Shown here piece after piece: positions 16,389 through 24,700 of a stretch of DNA of 33,567 nucleotides. Every line of letters starts with the position of its first letter. The first letter of the stretch is position 1. Source of the stretch: Clostridiales bacterium (lineage in GTDB: Bacteria; Bacillota; Clostridia; Christensenellales; Aristaeellaceae); the NCBI GenBank assembly GCA_004554085.1, contig SFNY01000032.1, positions 1 to 33,567 of the forward strand, read 5' to 3'. The position numbers and the translations under genes were made by a program. The notes beneath the pieces are model-generated. The model ran no database searches and had not been told where the DNA came from. It saw only the letters and a list, made by a program, of their open reading frames with translations.

Positions 16389-17822
16389 TTGCGAAAGACA
16401 TACATCACCCGTCTGCCGGACGAATCGGGCGCGTTTCTGGAGGCGTGCCGCATCATCTCCGGCGTGGGCGCGAACATCACCCGCGCAAGCTACAACAAGG
16501 CCGTGGACGCGCACACGCTGTTCATCGACGTATCCGGCACCCAGCACCAGCTGGAGATCATCTCGGCGGGGCTGAAGAAGCTGGGCTACATCCAGAGCCG
16601 GGACGAGGGCGCGAAGCTGCTGCTGCTGGAGCTGGTGCTGCCGGACGTAGCGGGCGCGGCGCTGCCGGTGCTGGAGCTGATCTCCAGCTACCACTTCAAC
16701 ATCTCCTACATCAACACCCACGAATCCGGCGGGGCCTACCAGAACTTCCGCATGGGCCTGTACATCGACCGGCCCCAGGACATCCGCGACTTTCTGGATC
16801 GGGTGTCCCAGCTGTGCGAGGTGCGCGTGGAGGACTATGACGCGGGCGAGCGCGCGCTGGACAACGCGGTGTTCTACATCGAATTTGCCAACCGCCTGGC
16901 GGAGAAGCTGCACCTGAACCGCCACTGCGCCAACGCGCTGATGGAGCACTCCAACCGCATCATGCAGATGCTGGACGAGCGCAACGAGCCGGCGTTCAAG
17001 ACCTTTGAATACCTCTCCCGATCTGCCGACATGCTGGCGCGCTTCCGGGGCGCGGCCTTCGAGCCGATCATCGACACGCTGCCGCTGTCCGGGGGCTTTA
17101 CGCTGACCTGCATCCAGCCGCCCTGCGGCAGCAACACCTACATCCTGTGCAAGGGCGACAAGCTGCTGTTCGTGGACTGCGGCTTCGCCATCTATGCCGA
17201 GGAGATGCGCAGCGTGCTGCGCCGCCTGTTCCCGGGCTTCGAGCGCCTGCACCGGGAGATCGCCATCTCCCACCCGGACATGGATCACTGCGGCCTGCTG
17301 TACATGTTCGACGTGATCCACGTCAGCCGCACGGCCTGGAAGTCCTTCGATCTGGAGAACCGGAATAAGCCCAACTTCCGCGAGCAGAACCCCGCCCACA
17401 CGCCCTACTGCGCCATCAGCCGCATCCTGTCCCGCTATGCGCCGCCGGACATGGCGCGCCTGCACGTGATCGACGAGCTGCCCGACGACCCCGACAGTCC
17501 CATCTGCCCCATCGGGCATCTGGACTTCTGCGGCAAGCGCCTCGACTTCTATCGCGGCAACGGCGGTCACGTCCCCGGCGAGGTGGTGATCGTGGACGAG
17601 GAGGACAAGATCACCTTCACCGGCGACATCGCCGTGAACATCCGGGGCTTCTCGAAGGATCAGGCCGCCTTCAACCGCCTCGCGCCCTACCTGATGACCA
17701 GCGTCAACGTGGATTCCGCCGCCGCAGGCGTGGAGCGCGACGCGCTGATGCGCATGTTTCCCCAGTCGGAGTACATCTACTGCTGCGGCCACGGCGCAAT
17801 CTGGGATCAAAGGAAGAAATAG
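16389..17822 (+). CDS. ACT-ACT-metallo-beta-lactamase fold protein with diiron-like motif
   Basis: A 477-residue protein beginning at TTG 16389 behind GGGGAAG; TATAAT at 16333-16338 may be its -10. Residues 1-70 (YITRLPDESGAFLEACRIIS) and 75-150 (LLLLELVLPDVAGAALPVLE) are two ACT-like modules, which usually bind amino acids. A helical linker follows. From residue 232 a metallo-beta-lactamase fold is seen: SNTYILCKGDKLLFVDCGF, then ISHPDMDHCG, GGHVPGEVVIV, FTGDIAV and CCGHGAIW. The metal motif is H295-x-D297-x-D299-H300, with H394, D413 and H468. The carboxylate in place of the second His resembles the H-x-E-x-D-H of flavodiiron proteins more than zinc hydrolases. There is no flavodoxin domain. 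Function is unknown; ligand-controlled redox sensing is a guess. Confidence 0.8.
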   Translation: MRKTYITRLPDESGAFLEACRIISGVGANITRASYNKAVDAHTLFIDVSGTQHQLEIISAGLKKLGYIQSRDEGAKLLLLELVLPDVAGAALPVLELISSYHFNISYINTHESGGAYQNFRMGLYIDRPQDIRDFLDRVSQLCEVRVEDYDAGERALDNAVFYIEFANRLAEKLHLNRHCANALMEHSNRIMQMLDERNEPAFKTFEYLSRSADMLARFRGAAFEPIIDTLPLSGGFTLTCIQPPCGSNTYILCKGDKLLFVDCGFAIYAEEMRSVLRRLFPGFERLHREIAISHPDMDHCGLLYMFDVIHVSRTAWKSFDLENRNKPNFREQNPAHTPYCAISRILSRYAPPDMARLHVIDELPDDPDSPICPIGHLDFCGKRLDFYRGNGGHVPGEVVIVDEEDKITFTGDIAVNIRGFSKDQAAFNRLAPYLMTSVNVDSAAAGVERDALMRMFPQSEYIYCCGHGAIWDQRKK

Positions 17823-17829
17823 AATACGT

Positions 17830-17868
17830 GAAGCGTCGCGTGGGAGGACGTCCCGCGCGGCGCTTCCT
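17830..17868. other. Stem-loop after the ACT-MBL gene
   Basis: A GC-rich inverted repeat (AAGCG-CGCG-GGGA against TCCC-GCGCG-GCGCTT) lies in the 105-bp gap before the ZIP gene. No T-run follows, so termination is uncertain. Confidence 0.4.
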
Positions 17869-17927
17869 GCACCGGCTCCCTTACTGCGACATAGGATGCA
17901 GGACTACAATAAGAGGGAGTTTTGCGT

Positions 17928-18653
17928 ATGCTTTCGGTATTTTGGGCCGCGCTGGGCATCGGCGGATCCACGCTGATCGGCACCGGCTGCGGCTTCTGGA
18001 TCAGCCATATATCCGATACATGGAACGACGCGGTGACGGCCTTCGCTGCGGGCGTGATGCTGTCGGCGGCAGCCTTCGGGCTGTTCGTTCCGGCGATGGA
18101 GATGGTGCAGGGTGCAGGCTGCCTGCTGATCCCCCTGGGCACGGCTCTGGGCATGCTGTTTTTGCGGGGCACGGCAGCGGTCTCCGGCCATCTGCGCGGC
18201 GGCGGCATGCTCCGCCAGCACCCGGAGCTGATGTTCGTGCTGGCCATCGCCCTGCACAAGTTCCCCGAGGGCATGGCCGGGGGCGTGGGTCTGGGCGGCG
18301 TGGACGGCGGCGCGGCGCGCATGGTGGCGCTGGGCATCGCATTGCAGAACCTGCCCGAGGGCGCGGTGATGATTCCGCCGCTGCTGGGCGCAGGGGTGAG
18401 CCGCAGGCGCGCGGCGTGCATCGCCCTGGCCACGGGCCTGCTCAATGCGGCGGGCGTGGTGGCCGGAGCGCTGTGGGGCAACCTCAGCGGAAGCCTGCTG
18501 CCCCTGGCGCTGTGCTTCGCCGGGGGAGCCATGCTGGATGTGATCGTCTCCCAGATGATCCCCCAGGTCGTGTGCGCGGGTCGGCTCAAGCAGGGCCCGC
18601 AGATCGTGCTGGGCGGCTTCGCGATCATGGCAGTTGCAGCGGCGCTTTTTTAG
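17928..18653 (+). CDS. ZIP-family metal transporter (GufA-like)
   Basis: A 241-residue protein with about eight hydrophobic segments. ATG 17928 is preferred, with GAGGGAG eight bases ahead; a TTG two codons earlier is possible. The two metal-binding motifs of ZIP transporters are present: HKFPEG (residues 110-115) and QNLPEG (140-145). Gln in the second motif is normal in the GufA branch. FAAGVMLSAAAFGLFVPAME is the usual early helix pair, and a histidine-bearing loop (GHLRGGGMLRQHPE) precedes the first motif. ZIP proteins bring zinc, iron or similar divalent cations into the cytoplasm. It is transcribed toward the tRNA cluster. Metal preference cannot be told. Confidence 0.88.
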   Translation: MLSVFWAALGIGGSTLIGTGCGFWISHISDTWNDAVTAFAAGVMLSAAAFGLFVPAMEMVQGAGCLLIPLGTALGMLFLRGTAAVSGHLRGGGMLRQHPELMFVLAIALHKFPEGMAGGVGLGGVDGGAARMVALGIALQNLPEGAVMIPPLLGAGVSRRRAACIALATGLLNAAGVVAGALWGNLSGSLLPLALCFAGGAMLDVIVSQMIPQVVCAGRLKQGPQIVLGGFAIMAVAAALF

Positions 18654-18701
18654 CACCGCTGCCCCCTCTCAAAAAAAGTTGAGGAAAATTGCAAAAAAGG
18701 G

Positions 18702-18734
18702 TTGACAAATCCCCAAATCCGTGTATAATATAAT
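18702..18734 (+). promoter_or_regulatory. Promoter of the tRNA cluster
   Basis: A consensus TTGACA (18702-18707) and TATAAT (18724-18729) are 16 bp apart; an overlapping second TATAAT follows at 18729-18734. A G/C-rich leader with small hairpins lies between the promoter and tRNA-Thr. Confidence 0.85.
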
Positions 18735-18805
18735 TCGTTGCCGACGCAACGGCGGAACAACCGCCGCGGCTGCCGAAAGGCGAAGGCAGTCGATCCTGAG
18801 GATAG

Positions 18806-18881
18806 GCTGGCGTAGCTCAATTGGCAGAGCAGCTGATTTGTAATCAGCAGGTTGCGGGTTCAAGTCCCTTCGCCAGCTCCA
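18806..18881 (+). tRNA. tRNA-Thr (anticodon TGT)
   Basis: Cloverleaf with acceptor GCTGGCG/CGCCAGC, discriminator T and encoded CCA. Anticodon arm CTGAT-TTGTAAT with TGT in the loop, reading ACA-type threonine codons. The T-arm contains TTCAAGT, and the second T-stem pair appears to be a C-T mismatch. Confidence 0.96.
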
Positions 18882-18912
18882 TCTTAGCTCCGGGGACAGG
18901 GCAATGCTTTGT

Positions 18913-18997
<85 letters not shown>

Positions 18998-19006
18998 ACT
19001 TCATAT

Positions 19007-19094
19007 GCGGGAATGGCGGAATTGGCAGACGCGCTAGATTCAGGTTCTAGTGTTCGCTTAGGACATGCAGGTTCAAGTCCTGTTTCCCGCACCA
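19007..19094 (+). tRNA. tRNA-Leu (anticodon CAG)
   Basis: Acceptor GCGGGAA/TTCCCGC, discriminator A and encoded CCA. Anticodon stem CTAGA/TCTAG around TTCAGGT (CAG), with the long variable arm of class II tRNAs. Last gene of the cluster. Confidence 0.96.
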
Positions 19095-19128
19095 AAGCCT
19101 TGAAAACGACGAGTTTTCAAGGCTTTTT
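19095..19128 (+). terminator. Terminator of the tRNA cluster
   Basis: AAGCCTTGAAAAC pairs perfectly with GTTTTCAAGGCTT around GACGA and is followed by T's. It directly follows the CCA end of tRNA-Leu. Confidence 0.93.
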
Positions 19129-19301
19129 CCTGTCCTCTGAACCCTCGGCTGAAGGAAAACTTCGCGCTAGATTTTGTGCTAGATTTTTGGAGGAGAATCT
19201 AGTGGGAAGAATCAGAATGAAGCAGGTTGAAGGGCTTGGAATGAAAAATCCTTATAAATAATGATGTGTTTGTCTGTACGAAGAAAACGGTCGGTATTAT
19301 C

Positions 19302-19330
19302 TTGTTTTACAATAAGCGTTATGATATAAT
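19302..19330 (+). promoter_or_regulatory. Orphan promoter in the island-like segment
   Basis: TTGTTT (19302-19307), a 17-bp spacer and TATAAT (19325-19330) with TGA just ahead (extended -10). An imperfect hairpin, CTGAGTGC with GTGCTCAG, follows within 10 nt of the expected start and is succeeded by a T-rich run. No plus-strand gene follows; it may drive a very short RNA or be a relic. Confidence 0.45.
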
Positions 19331-19358
19331 CAGATTGTCTGAGTGCTGTGGTAGGTGC

Positions 19359-19835
19359 TCAGGCGTTTTCTGTTTCAAGCTGCTTTCTGAGCCACATAAA
19401 GGACGATTCAAAGGTGTTGATGGTCGTTATCAGGTCGGGGCGGTTCGCTTCGTTGAAAATGTCTATCATATCGGCGTTGTCGTGAAGCAGGAGTTCCAGC
19501 GAACCGCGAACCACCAAACGCATAATGTCTTGCTGGACGCTGGTGTTCATCTTACGCTGAACCTCCTTGTGGTCGTGGTCTTGGTGTAGGCCGCGGCGAG
19601 GTCTGCGTGTTCCTTCTTGAAGCGGGTGCTATCATCGGTTGGCTTCTGGTTGAAGGATGGATATTTTGCGAGAAACATCCCCGCGAAGAATGCCGATGAC
19701 ATCAACCGCAAAGTCGTGGATGATTTCATCTTTCACGAAATGGACAATGGGCCTTTTTGACATACTGTTATGACCCACCCGGCGAGCTGCCCTAGCTCTT
19801 GCACATTCTGCACAACTCTCGCGCTCAAATTTCAT
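19359..19835 (-). pseudogene. Decayed gene(s) of unknown family in overlapping frames
   Basis: Three short minus-strand frames overlap end to end: 19632-19835 (includes SKRPIVHFVKDEIIHDFAVD), 19547-19729 (includes KYPSFNQKPTDDSTRFKKEH) and 19359-19550 (MNTSVQQDIMRLVVRGSLEL and onward). The first two could be joined by a one-base change at the AAAA in GCAAAATAT near 19665. The last has its own AAGGAGG site, and its ATG overlaps the preceding TGA, so it may still be translated. Together they would give a soluble, charged protein of roughly 160 residues. I recognise no family. The state could be a frameshifted gene or two tiny coupled genes. Confidence 0.4.
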
Positions 19836-19921
19836 CGCAGGTTACGCGAATAACCTTTGCGGCGCAGGCCGTCCGCGTGCTACAATGTTTCCGAAGAAAT
19901 CCTTCAGGGAGGTTGACGGAA

Positions 19922-21253
19922 ATGGCGAGGCGGGACGGTTTTTTTCGCTCGGTGTGCGCGCTGGCGGCGCCGGTGGCGCTGCAATCCATGCTCCAGGCGT
20001 CCTTTTCGGCGGTGGATCAGATCATGATCGGCCAGCTGGGCAGCGCCTGCGTGGCAGGCGTGGGGCTGGCGGGCAAGTTCGCGTCCATCCATGGCGTAAT
20101 GGTCTCGGCGGTGAGCGCGGTGGCTGGCGTGATGCTGGCGCAGTATCTGGGTCAGGAGAACCGGCCCGCGCTGCGGCGCAGCTTCCGGGTGAACCTGCTG
20201 CTGGCACTGGGCGTGGCGCTCATCTTCAGCCTGGCCTGCATCGTCCTTCCCCGGCAGATCATGGGGCTGTACAGCAGGGACGCAGATACGATCGTCGAGG
20301 CGGCGGCGTACCTGCGCATCCTGGCGGGCAGCTTCCTTCCGGCGGCGGGCTGCACGCTGCTGAGCGCGCTGCTGCGCTGCATGGAGCGCCCCGCCCGGAC
20401 GCTGGCGGCGGGGGCGGCGGCGGCGGTGCTGAACACGCTGCTGAACTACCTGCTGATCTTCGGCCACGGCTTTCCGGTGATGGGCGCAAAGGGCGCTGCG
20501 CTGGCGACGCTGATCGCCCAGTGGTTGAACCTTGCTCTGCTGATCCTGCTGTGCCGGGACGTTTCCCGACCGCTGCGGCGCGTCTCCGGGGAAAGGCAGC
20601 GCTTCAACTGGAAGCAGTATGCGGCCATGCTGGCTCCGGTGCTGGCCTGCGAGCTGATGTGGAGCCTGGGCGAAAACGTGTACGCGGGCGTGTACGGCCA
20701 CGTGGGCCGACAGGCCTGCGCGGCGATGACGCTGACCGCCCCGGTGCAGAGCCTGACCATCGGTGCGCTGTGCGGACTCTCCCAGGCGGCGGGGGTGCTG
20801 GTGGGCAAGGCGCTGGGGCGGGGCGATTCCGACGGCGCGTACCGCATCTCCGTCCGGCTGCTGCTCTACGGCCTGATCGGTGCGGCAGTGCTCTCCGGCG
20901 TGATCCTCTGCGCCGCGCCGCTGTACGTGCGCCTGTTCCGCGTGGAGGAGGAGGTGCGCGCAATGACCCGGCAGATTCTCACCGCTTACGCGCTGATTGC
21001 ACCCGTCAAGGTGCTGAATATGATCCTGGGCAGCGGCATCCTGCGCAGCGGAGGTCGCACGGAGCTGGTGATGTGGATCGATCTGATCGGCACCTGGGGC
21101 TTCGGCGTGCCGCTGGCCTGCCTGGGCAGGTTCGTGCTGCATCTGCCCATCGCGCAGCTCTACTTCCTGCTCTCGATGGAGGAGTGCGTGCGGCTGGTTC
21201 TGTCGATCCGGACGATGAAGCGGCGGCACTGGATGCACAAGCTGGAGGCGTGA
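19922..21253 (+). CDS. MATE-family efflux transporter
   Basis: A 443-residue protein with about twelve hydrophobic segments in two related halves, the usual MATE size. ATG 19922 follows GGGAGG; an open extension further upstream reads into the island sequence and is not used. Characteristic stretches are SFSAVDQIMIGQLGSACVAG in the first half, NTLLNYLLIFGHGFPVMGAK, and the second-half GENVYAGVYGHVGRQACAAM with QAAGVLVGKALGRGD. MATE proteins export drugs, metabolites or cationic compounds in exchange for sodium or protons. A bidirectional terminator follows. The substrate is unknown. Confidence 0.92.
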   Translation: MARRDGFFRSVCALAAPVALQSMLQASFSAVDQIMIGQLGSACVAGVGLAGKFASIHGVMVSAVSAVAGVMLAQYLGQENRPALRRSFRVNLLLALGVALIFSLACIVLPRQIMGLYSRDADTIVEAAAYLRILAGSFLPAAGCTLLSALLRCMERPARTLAAGAAAAVLNTLLNYLLIFGHGFPVMGAKGAALATLIAQWLNLALLILLCRDVSRPLRRVSGERQRFNWKQYAAMLAPVLACELMWSLGENVYAGVYGHVGRQACAAMTLTAPVQSLTIGALCGLSQAAGVLVGKALGRGDSDGAYRISVRLLLYGLIGAAVLSGVILCAAPLYVRLFRVEEEVRAMTRQILTAYALIAPVKVLNMILGSGILRSGGRTELVMWIDLIGTWGFGVPLACLGRFVLHLPIAQLYFLLSMEECVRLVLSIRTMKRRHWMHKLEA

Positions 21254-21263
21254 GAACCGCACA

Positions 21264-21295
21264 AAAAATTCCAACCGGTATCGGTTGGAATTTTT
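21264..21295. terminator. Bidirectional terminator between the MATE and DUF4190-like genes
   Basis: AAAAATTCCAACCG pairs with CGGTTGGAATTTTT around GTAT, giving U-tracts on both strands between the convergent genes. Confidence 0.92.
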
Positions 21296-21323
21296 GCATA
21301 TATGGTGCTTCGACGATGCCGGG

Positions 21324-21632
21324 TCACTTGAACAGCACGAAGTAGAGCACCAGCGCCGCAATGGCAAGGACGCAGGTGACGATGCCGACGATCATGCCGG
21401 ACAGGGCGTATTCATCGCCGAACTGGGCGTTCTGCACGATCTCGCTGCGGGCGATGCCGTTCATCGTCAGCCCGATGGAGGAGGCCACCAGCGCCAGGAT
21501 GCCCACGATGGCGCCCACCGTGGAATTGAGCATCACACCAAAGATGCACAGGCAGGAAAACACCGTCAGCAGAAACGACAGCAGGGAGAGCACGAAGCCC
21601 GCCAGGGCCAGATAATTCATTCTGGAGTGCAT
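21324..21632 (-). CDS. Small DUF4190-like membrane protein
   Basis: A 102-residue protein starting at ATG 21632 behind AAGGAGG. It has three hydrophobic segments: near 6-30, 38-58 and 78-101. The arrangement NYLALAGFVLSLLSF, then AIVGILALVASSIGLTMNGI and YALSGMIVGIVTCVLAIAAL is that of DUF4190-type proteins, small envelope proteins of unknown role. Its own promoter (TGGACA/TATGCT, 17 bp, 21662-21690 on the minus strand) makes it a single-gene unit despite following addA on the same strand. Confidence 0.75.
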   Translation of the reverse strand: MHSRMNYLALAGFVLSLLSFLLTVFSCLCIFGVMLNSTVGAIVGILALVASSIGLTMNGIARSEIVQNAQFGDEYALSGMIVGIVTCVLAIAALVLYFVLFK

Positions 21633-21661
21633 TTGGAATACCTCCTTCGAGTCCTGTATCA

Positions 21662-21690
21662 AGCATAACCGCTTTTGCGCGCTTTGTCCA
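21662..21690 (-). promoter_or_regulatory. Promoter of the DUF4190-like gene
   Basis: On the minus strand TGGACA (21685-21690) and TATGCT (21662-21667) are 17 bp apart, about 30 bp before the start codon. Confidence 0.6.
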
Positions 21691-21736
21691 GCAAGAGTAT
21701 GTGAATTCCCACAATCTGCCAGAAATTGATGCAGTT

Positions 21737-24700
21737 TTACCAAGCTTTCCCATCGTCCGCGGCTTCGCTGCGGGGAACCTCCAGCGCCTCGCCGCTGCGC
21801 AGCAGGCACAGCCGGATCTCCCGGACGGGGATCCCTGTGATGCGCTCCAGCGCCAGCGCGTACAGGCGCAGCTGGTTGCGGTAGCGCCGGGTGAGCGCCG
21901 CCGCGTCGTCCGCGCGGTCGGTCTTGTAGTCCAGCAGCACCCAGCCGCCATTCTCCATGAAGCAGCAGTCGATGCTGCCCTGCACCAGCATCTCGCCGTC
22001 CGGCATGCCCGCAGCCTCCGTTTCGGTCAGGGCCTCGGAGGCGCGCAGCAGCACGTTGAACGGCCACTCCCGCTGCACCTCGCTGGCAGCCAGCAGCCGC
22101 ACGCCGGTCTCCCTGGCGAAGAACTGCGCCAGCGCCGAGGGCCGCACCGCCTCGCGCTGTTCCGGACGGATGCGCCCGCAGTGGGCAAGCGCGTCGAGCT
22201 GCCTGCGGATTTCGTCCACCAGCGGCCGTCCGCTAAGCCTCCGCAGCGGCGCAAGCTCCAGGTACTGCATCGCCCGGTGGTAGGCCGTGCCGCGCTCCGC
22301 ACCGGTCATCTGTCCGGGAACCTCGGAGAGGAACATCGGGCGCTCCACCAGCTCCTCCACCGCCTCCGGGGCCTGCAGCTGGCGCAAGAGGCCCGTGACC
22401 GTGAGCTTCAGCGGCATGCGCGCGCCCTCCGCGTCGGGATACTTCCAGGTGATCGCCCGGACAAGCTCCGCATCAGCCTCCTCCAGGATGGGCAGCGCTT
22501 CCTGCACATCGGCTGCTTCCTCCTGCGCTTCCACGGGCGAGAGGTGTTCCTCAATGCGCGCGTATTCGCCGCCGTCCTCGGGGAGTGCGGGCAGGATCAC
22601 GTCCAGATAGCTGTTCGCAGCGCCCGGTGCATCCGCAAGCGCGCGCCAGCGGGCACGGGCGGAATCGATGCTGGCCACGCTGCCGGTGAGGATCAGCTGA
22701 TCCTTTGCGCGGGTCAGCAGCACGTAGAGGATGCGCAGCTCCTCCGCCCGATCCTCCCGCTTCTCGCGCTCGGCGATGGCCAGCTGCGGCAGGGTCTTGC
22801 GTCGGGTCTGCAATTCGGGATCGCAGTACAGACAGCCCAGACCCAGATCCCGGTGGGCCGACAGCGCCTCGCCACGACCGCCGCCGCCGAAGCGCCGGTT
22901 CATCATCGCACCGAACACCACGGGGAACTCCAGGCCCTTGCTCTTGTGCACGGTCATCAGCCGCACCACGTCGTCGTTCTCGCCCAGAAGCTGCGCGCCG
23001 TCGCCCTCGCCCCGGGCCCGGAGCTTCTCCGTGTGCAGCAAAAAGCGGGTCAGCGCGCCGGAGATGCTCTGGTCGAAGGCGGCGGCGTTGGCGATCAGCC
23101 GGTTCAGGTTCGCCTGACGCTGCGGTCCGCCCGGCAGCGCTCCGGCGCAATCGTACAGCCCACTCTCCTCCAGAATTGTGCGCAGCAGCACGCCCAGATC
23201 CGTGCACAGCGACATCAGCTGCCATCGGTCCAGCAGATCAAAGAAGGCCCGCAGGCGCTGGGCCAGCTCGTCCTCTCCCCGGGAATAGGCAAGCGCCGCG
23301 TCCACGAAGGGCGTGTCCGGCTGGGCGATGCGAATCTGCGCAAGCTCCCCGGCAGTCAATCCCACCGCAGGGGAGCGCAGCACGCCGATCAGCTCCACGT
23401 CGCTGCGGCGGTTCGCCACCAGCTTCAGAAGCGACAGCGCAAGCGAAATCTCCACGGATTCATAGAAGTCCTCGGAGCCGTCGGCGAAGGCCGGAATGCC
23501 CTGCTGGGTGAGCACCGCCGCCATGCGGCCCAGCACGCCCCGCTTGGCGCGGGTGAGCACGGCGAAGTCCCGGAACCTCAGCTCCGGGTTTTCGCGCATC
23601 AGGGAACGGATGCGGCCCGCGATGAACAGCGCCTCGCGCTCGCAGACCTTCATCTCGAGCAGCTCCTCGCTGGCCTCGCCGTTGTCCGGGGATTGCAAGA
23701 GGTGAATCTCCACCTCGCCGCCGCTGAGGCTGAGGTTGCCGTGGTTCAGCCGGGCGTTGGCATCGTAGACGATCTCGCTGTCGCCGCCGTGCATGGCGCG
23801 CTCGAACACCCGGTTGACGAAGCTCAGGATCGCCGGGCGGGAGCGGAAGTTCATCGTCAGCGGCAGCAGCGTGCCGCCGTCCCCCTGCGCATAGGCCGCG
23901 TACTTCTCCAGAAACAGCCGCGGCTCGGCCTGACGGAAGCGGTAGATGGACTGCTTCACGTCGCCCACCATGAACAGGTTGTCGCCCCGGGCGATGCGGG
24001 CAACCAGCGCCTCCTGCACATCGGAGGTGTCCTGATACTCGTCCACAAAGATGTAATCGTAGCTCTGACGCAGGGCGCGGGCGGTGTCGTCTTCTTTGAG
24101 CGCACGCAGCGTGCGGTGCTCCAGATCGGCATAGCTCAGGCCGGACAGCTCCGCCTTGCGCGCCTCGTAGCCCTCCCGGGCGCGCAGCGCGATCTCGCCC
24201 AGGCGCGCAAGCTGGGGCGCAAGCAGGTCTACGTCGGACAGGGCCGTGCTCAGTTCCAGCCCCCGCAGGGCGCTGCGCTCGATGGCGCTCTTGGCGTCGC
24301 CGCGCAGCTTCTTTACCGCTTCGTCCACCGGGCCGCAGTCGCGCTTCTTGCCCGCTGCGGCCTGCCTGAAATCCGCCAGCGCGCGCTGCAATTCATCGCA
24401 GGAGCCGATCTGACGCAGCTGCTCGAGCGCCTCCAGATCCTTCTCCAGCGCCCCGGCGTAGTTCGCATTGCAGCCGGGATGCATCAGTGCCAGCCGGGTC
24501 ATCAGCAGCGCCTGATCCACGTCCTTGCGCGCGGCGCGCATGAGCTCGTCCAGCCAGCGCCGGCAGAGCGCATCGTCCGGCGCGCAGGCCGTGCGCAGCC
24601 ATTCCTCGGGATCGGGGCGTTCCTCCAGCCGCCGCAGCAGAATCTCCGCCATGGCGCGCACGCCCTTCGGCCCACGGGCGTAGTCCAGCCGGGTCAGGCG

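Larger units (their letters stand above)
19129..19921. other. Lower-GC segment behind tRNA-Leu, probable remnant of integrated DNA
   Basis: This 790-bp stretch is visibly richer in A/T than its neighbours and holds no intact gene of clear family. GCTAGATTTT is repeated at 19166-19175 and 19178-19187, and AATCTAG at 19196-19202 inverts part of it. An orphan plus-strand promoter and decayed minus-strand frames follow (separate entries). Location just after a tRNA gene is typical of integration sites, but I found no second copy of the tRNA 3' end, so a complete attachment pair is not shown. The far end carries the probable MATE gene promoter: TTGCGG at 19857-19862 and TACAAT at 19881-19886 with extended -10 TGC. 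Confidence 0.5.

Noticed and set aside
19095..19921. Complete attachment-site pair for an integrated element
   Set aside because: No second copy of the tRNA-Leu 3' end and no integrase gene could be found in the window.
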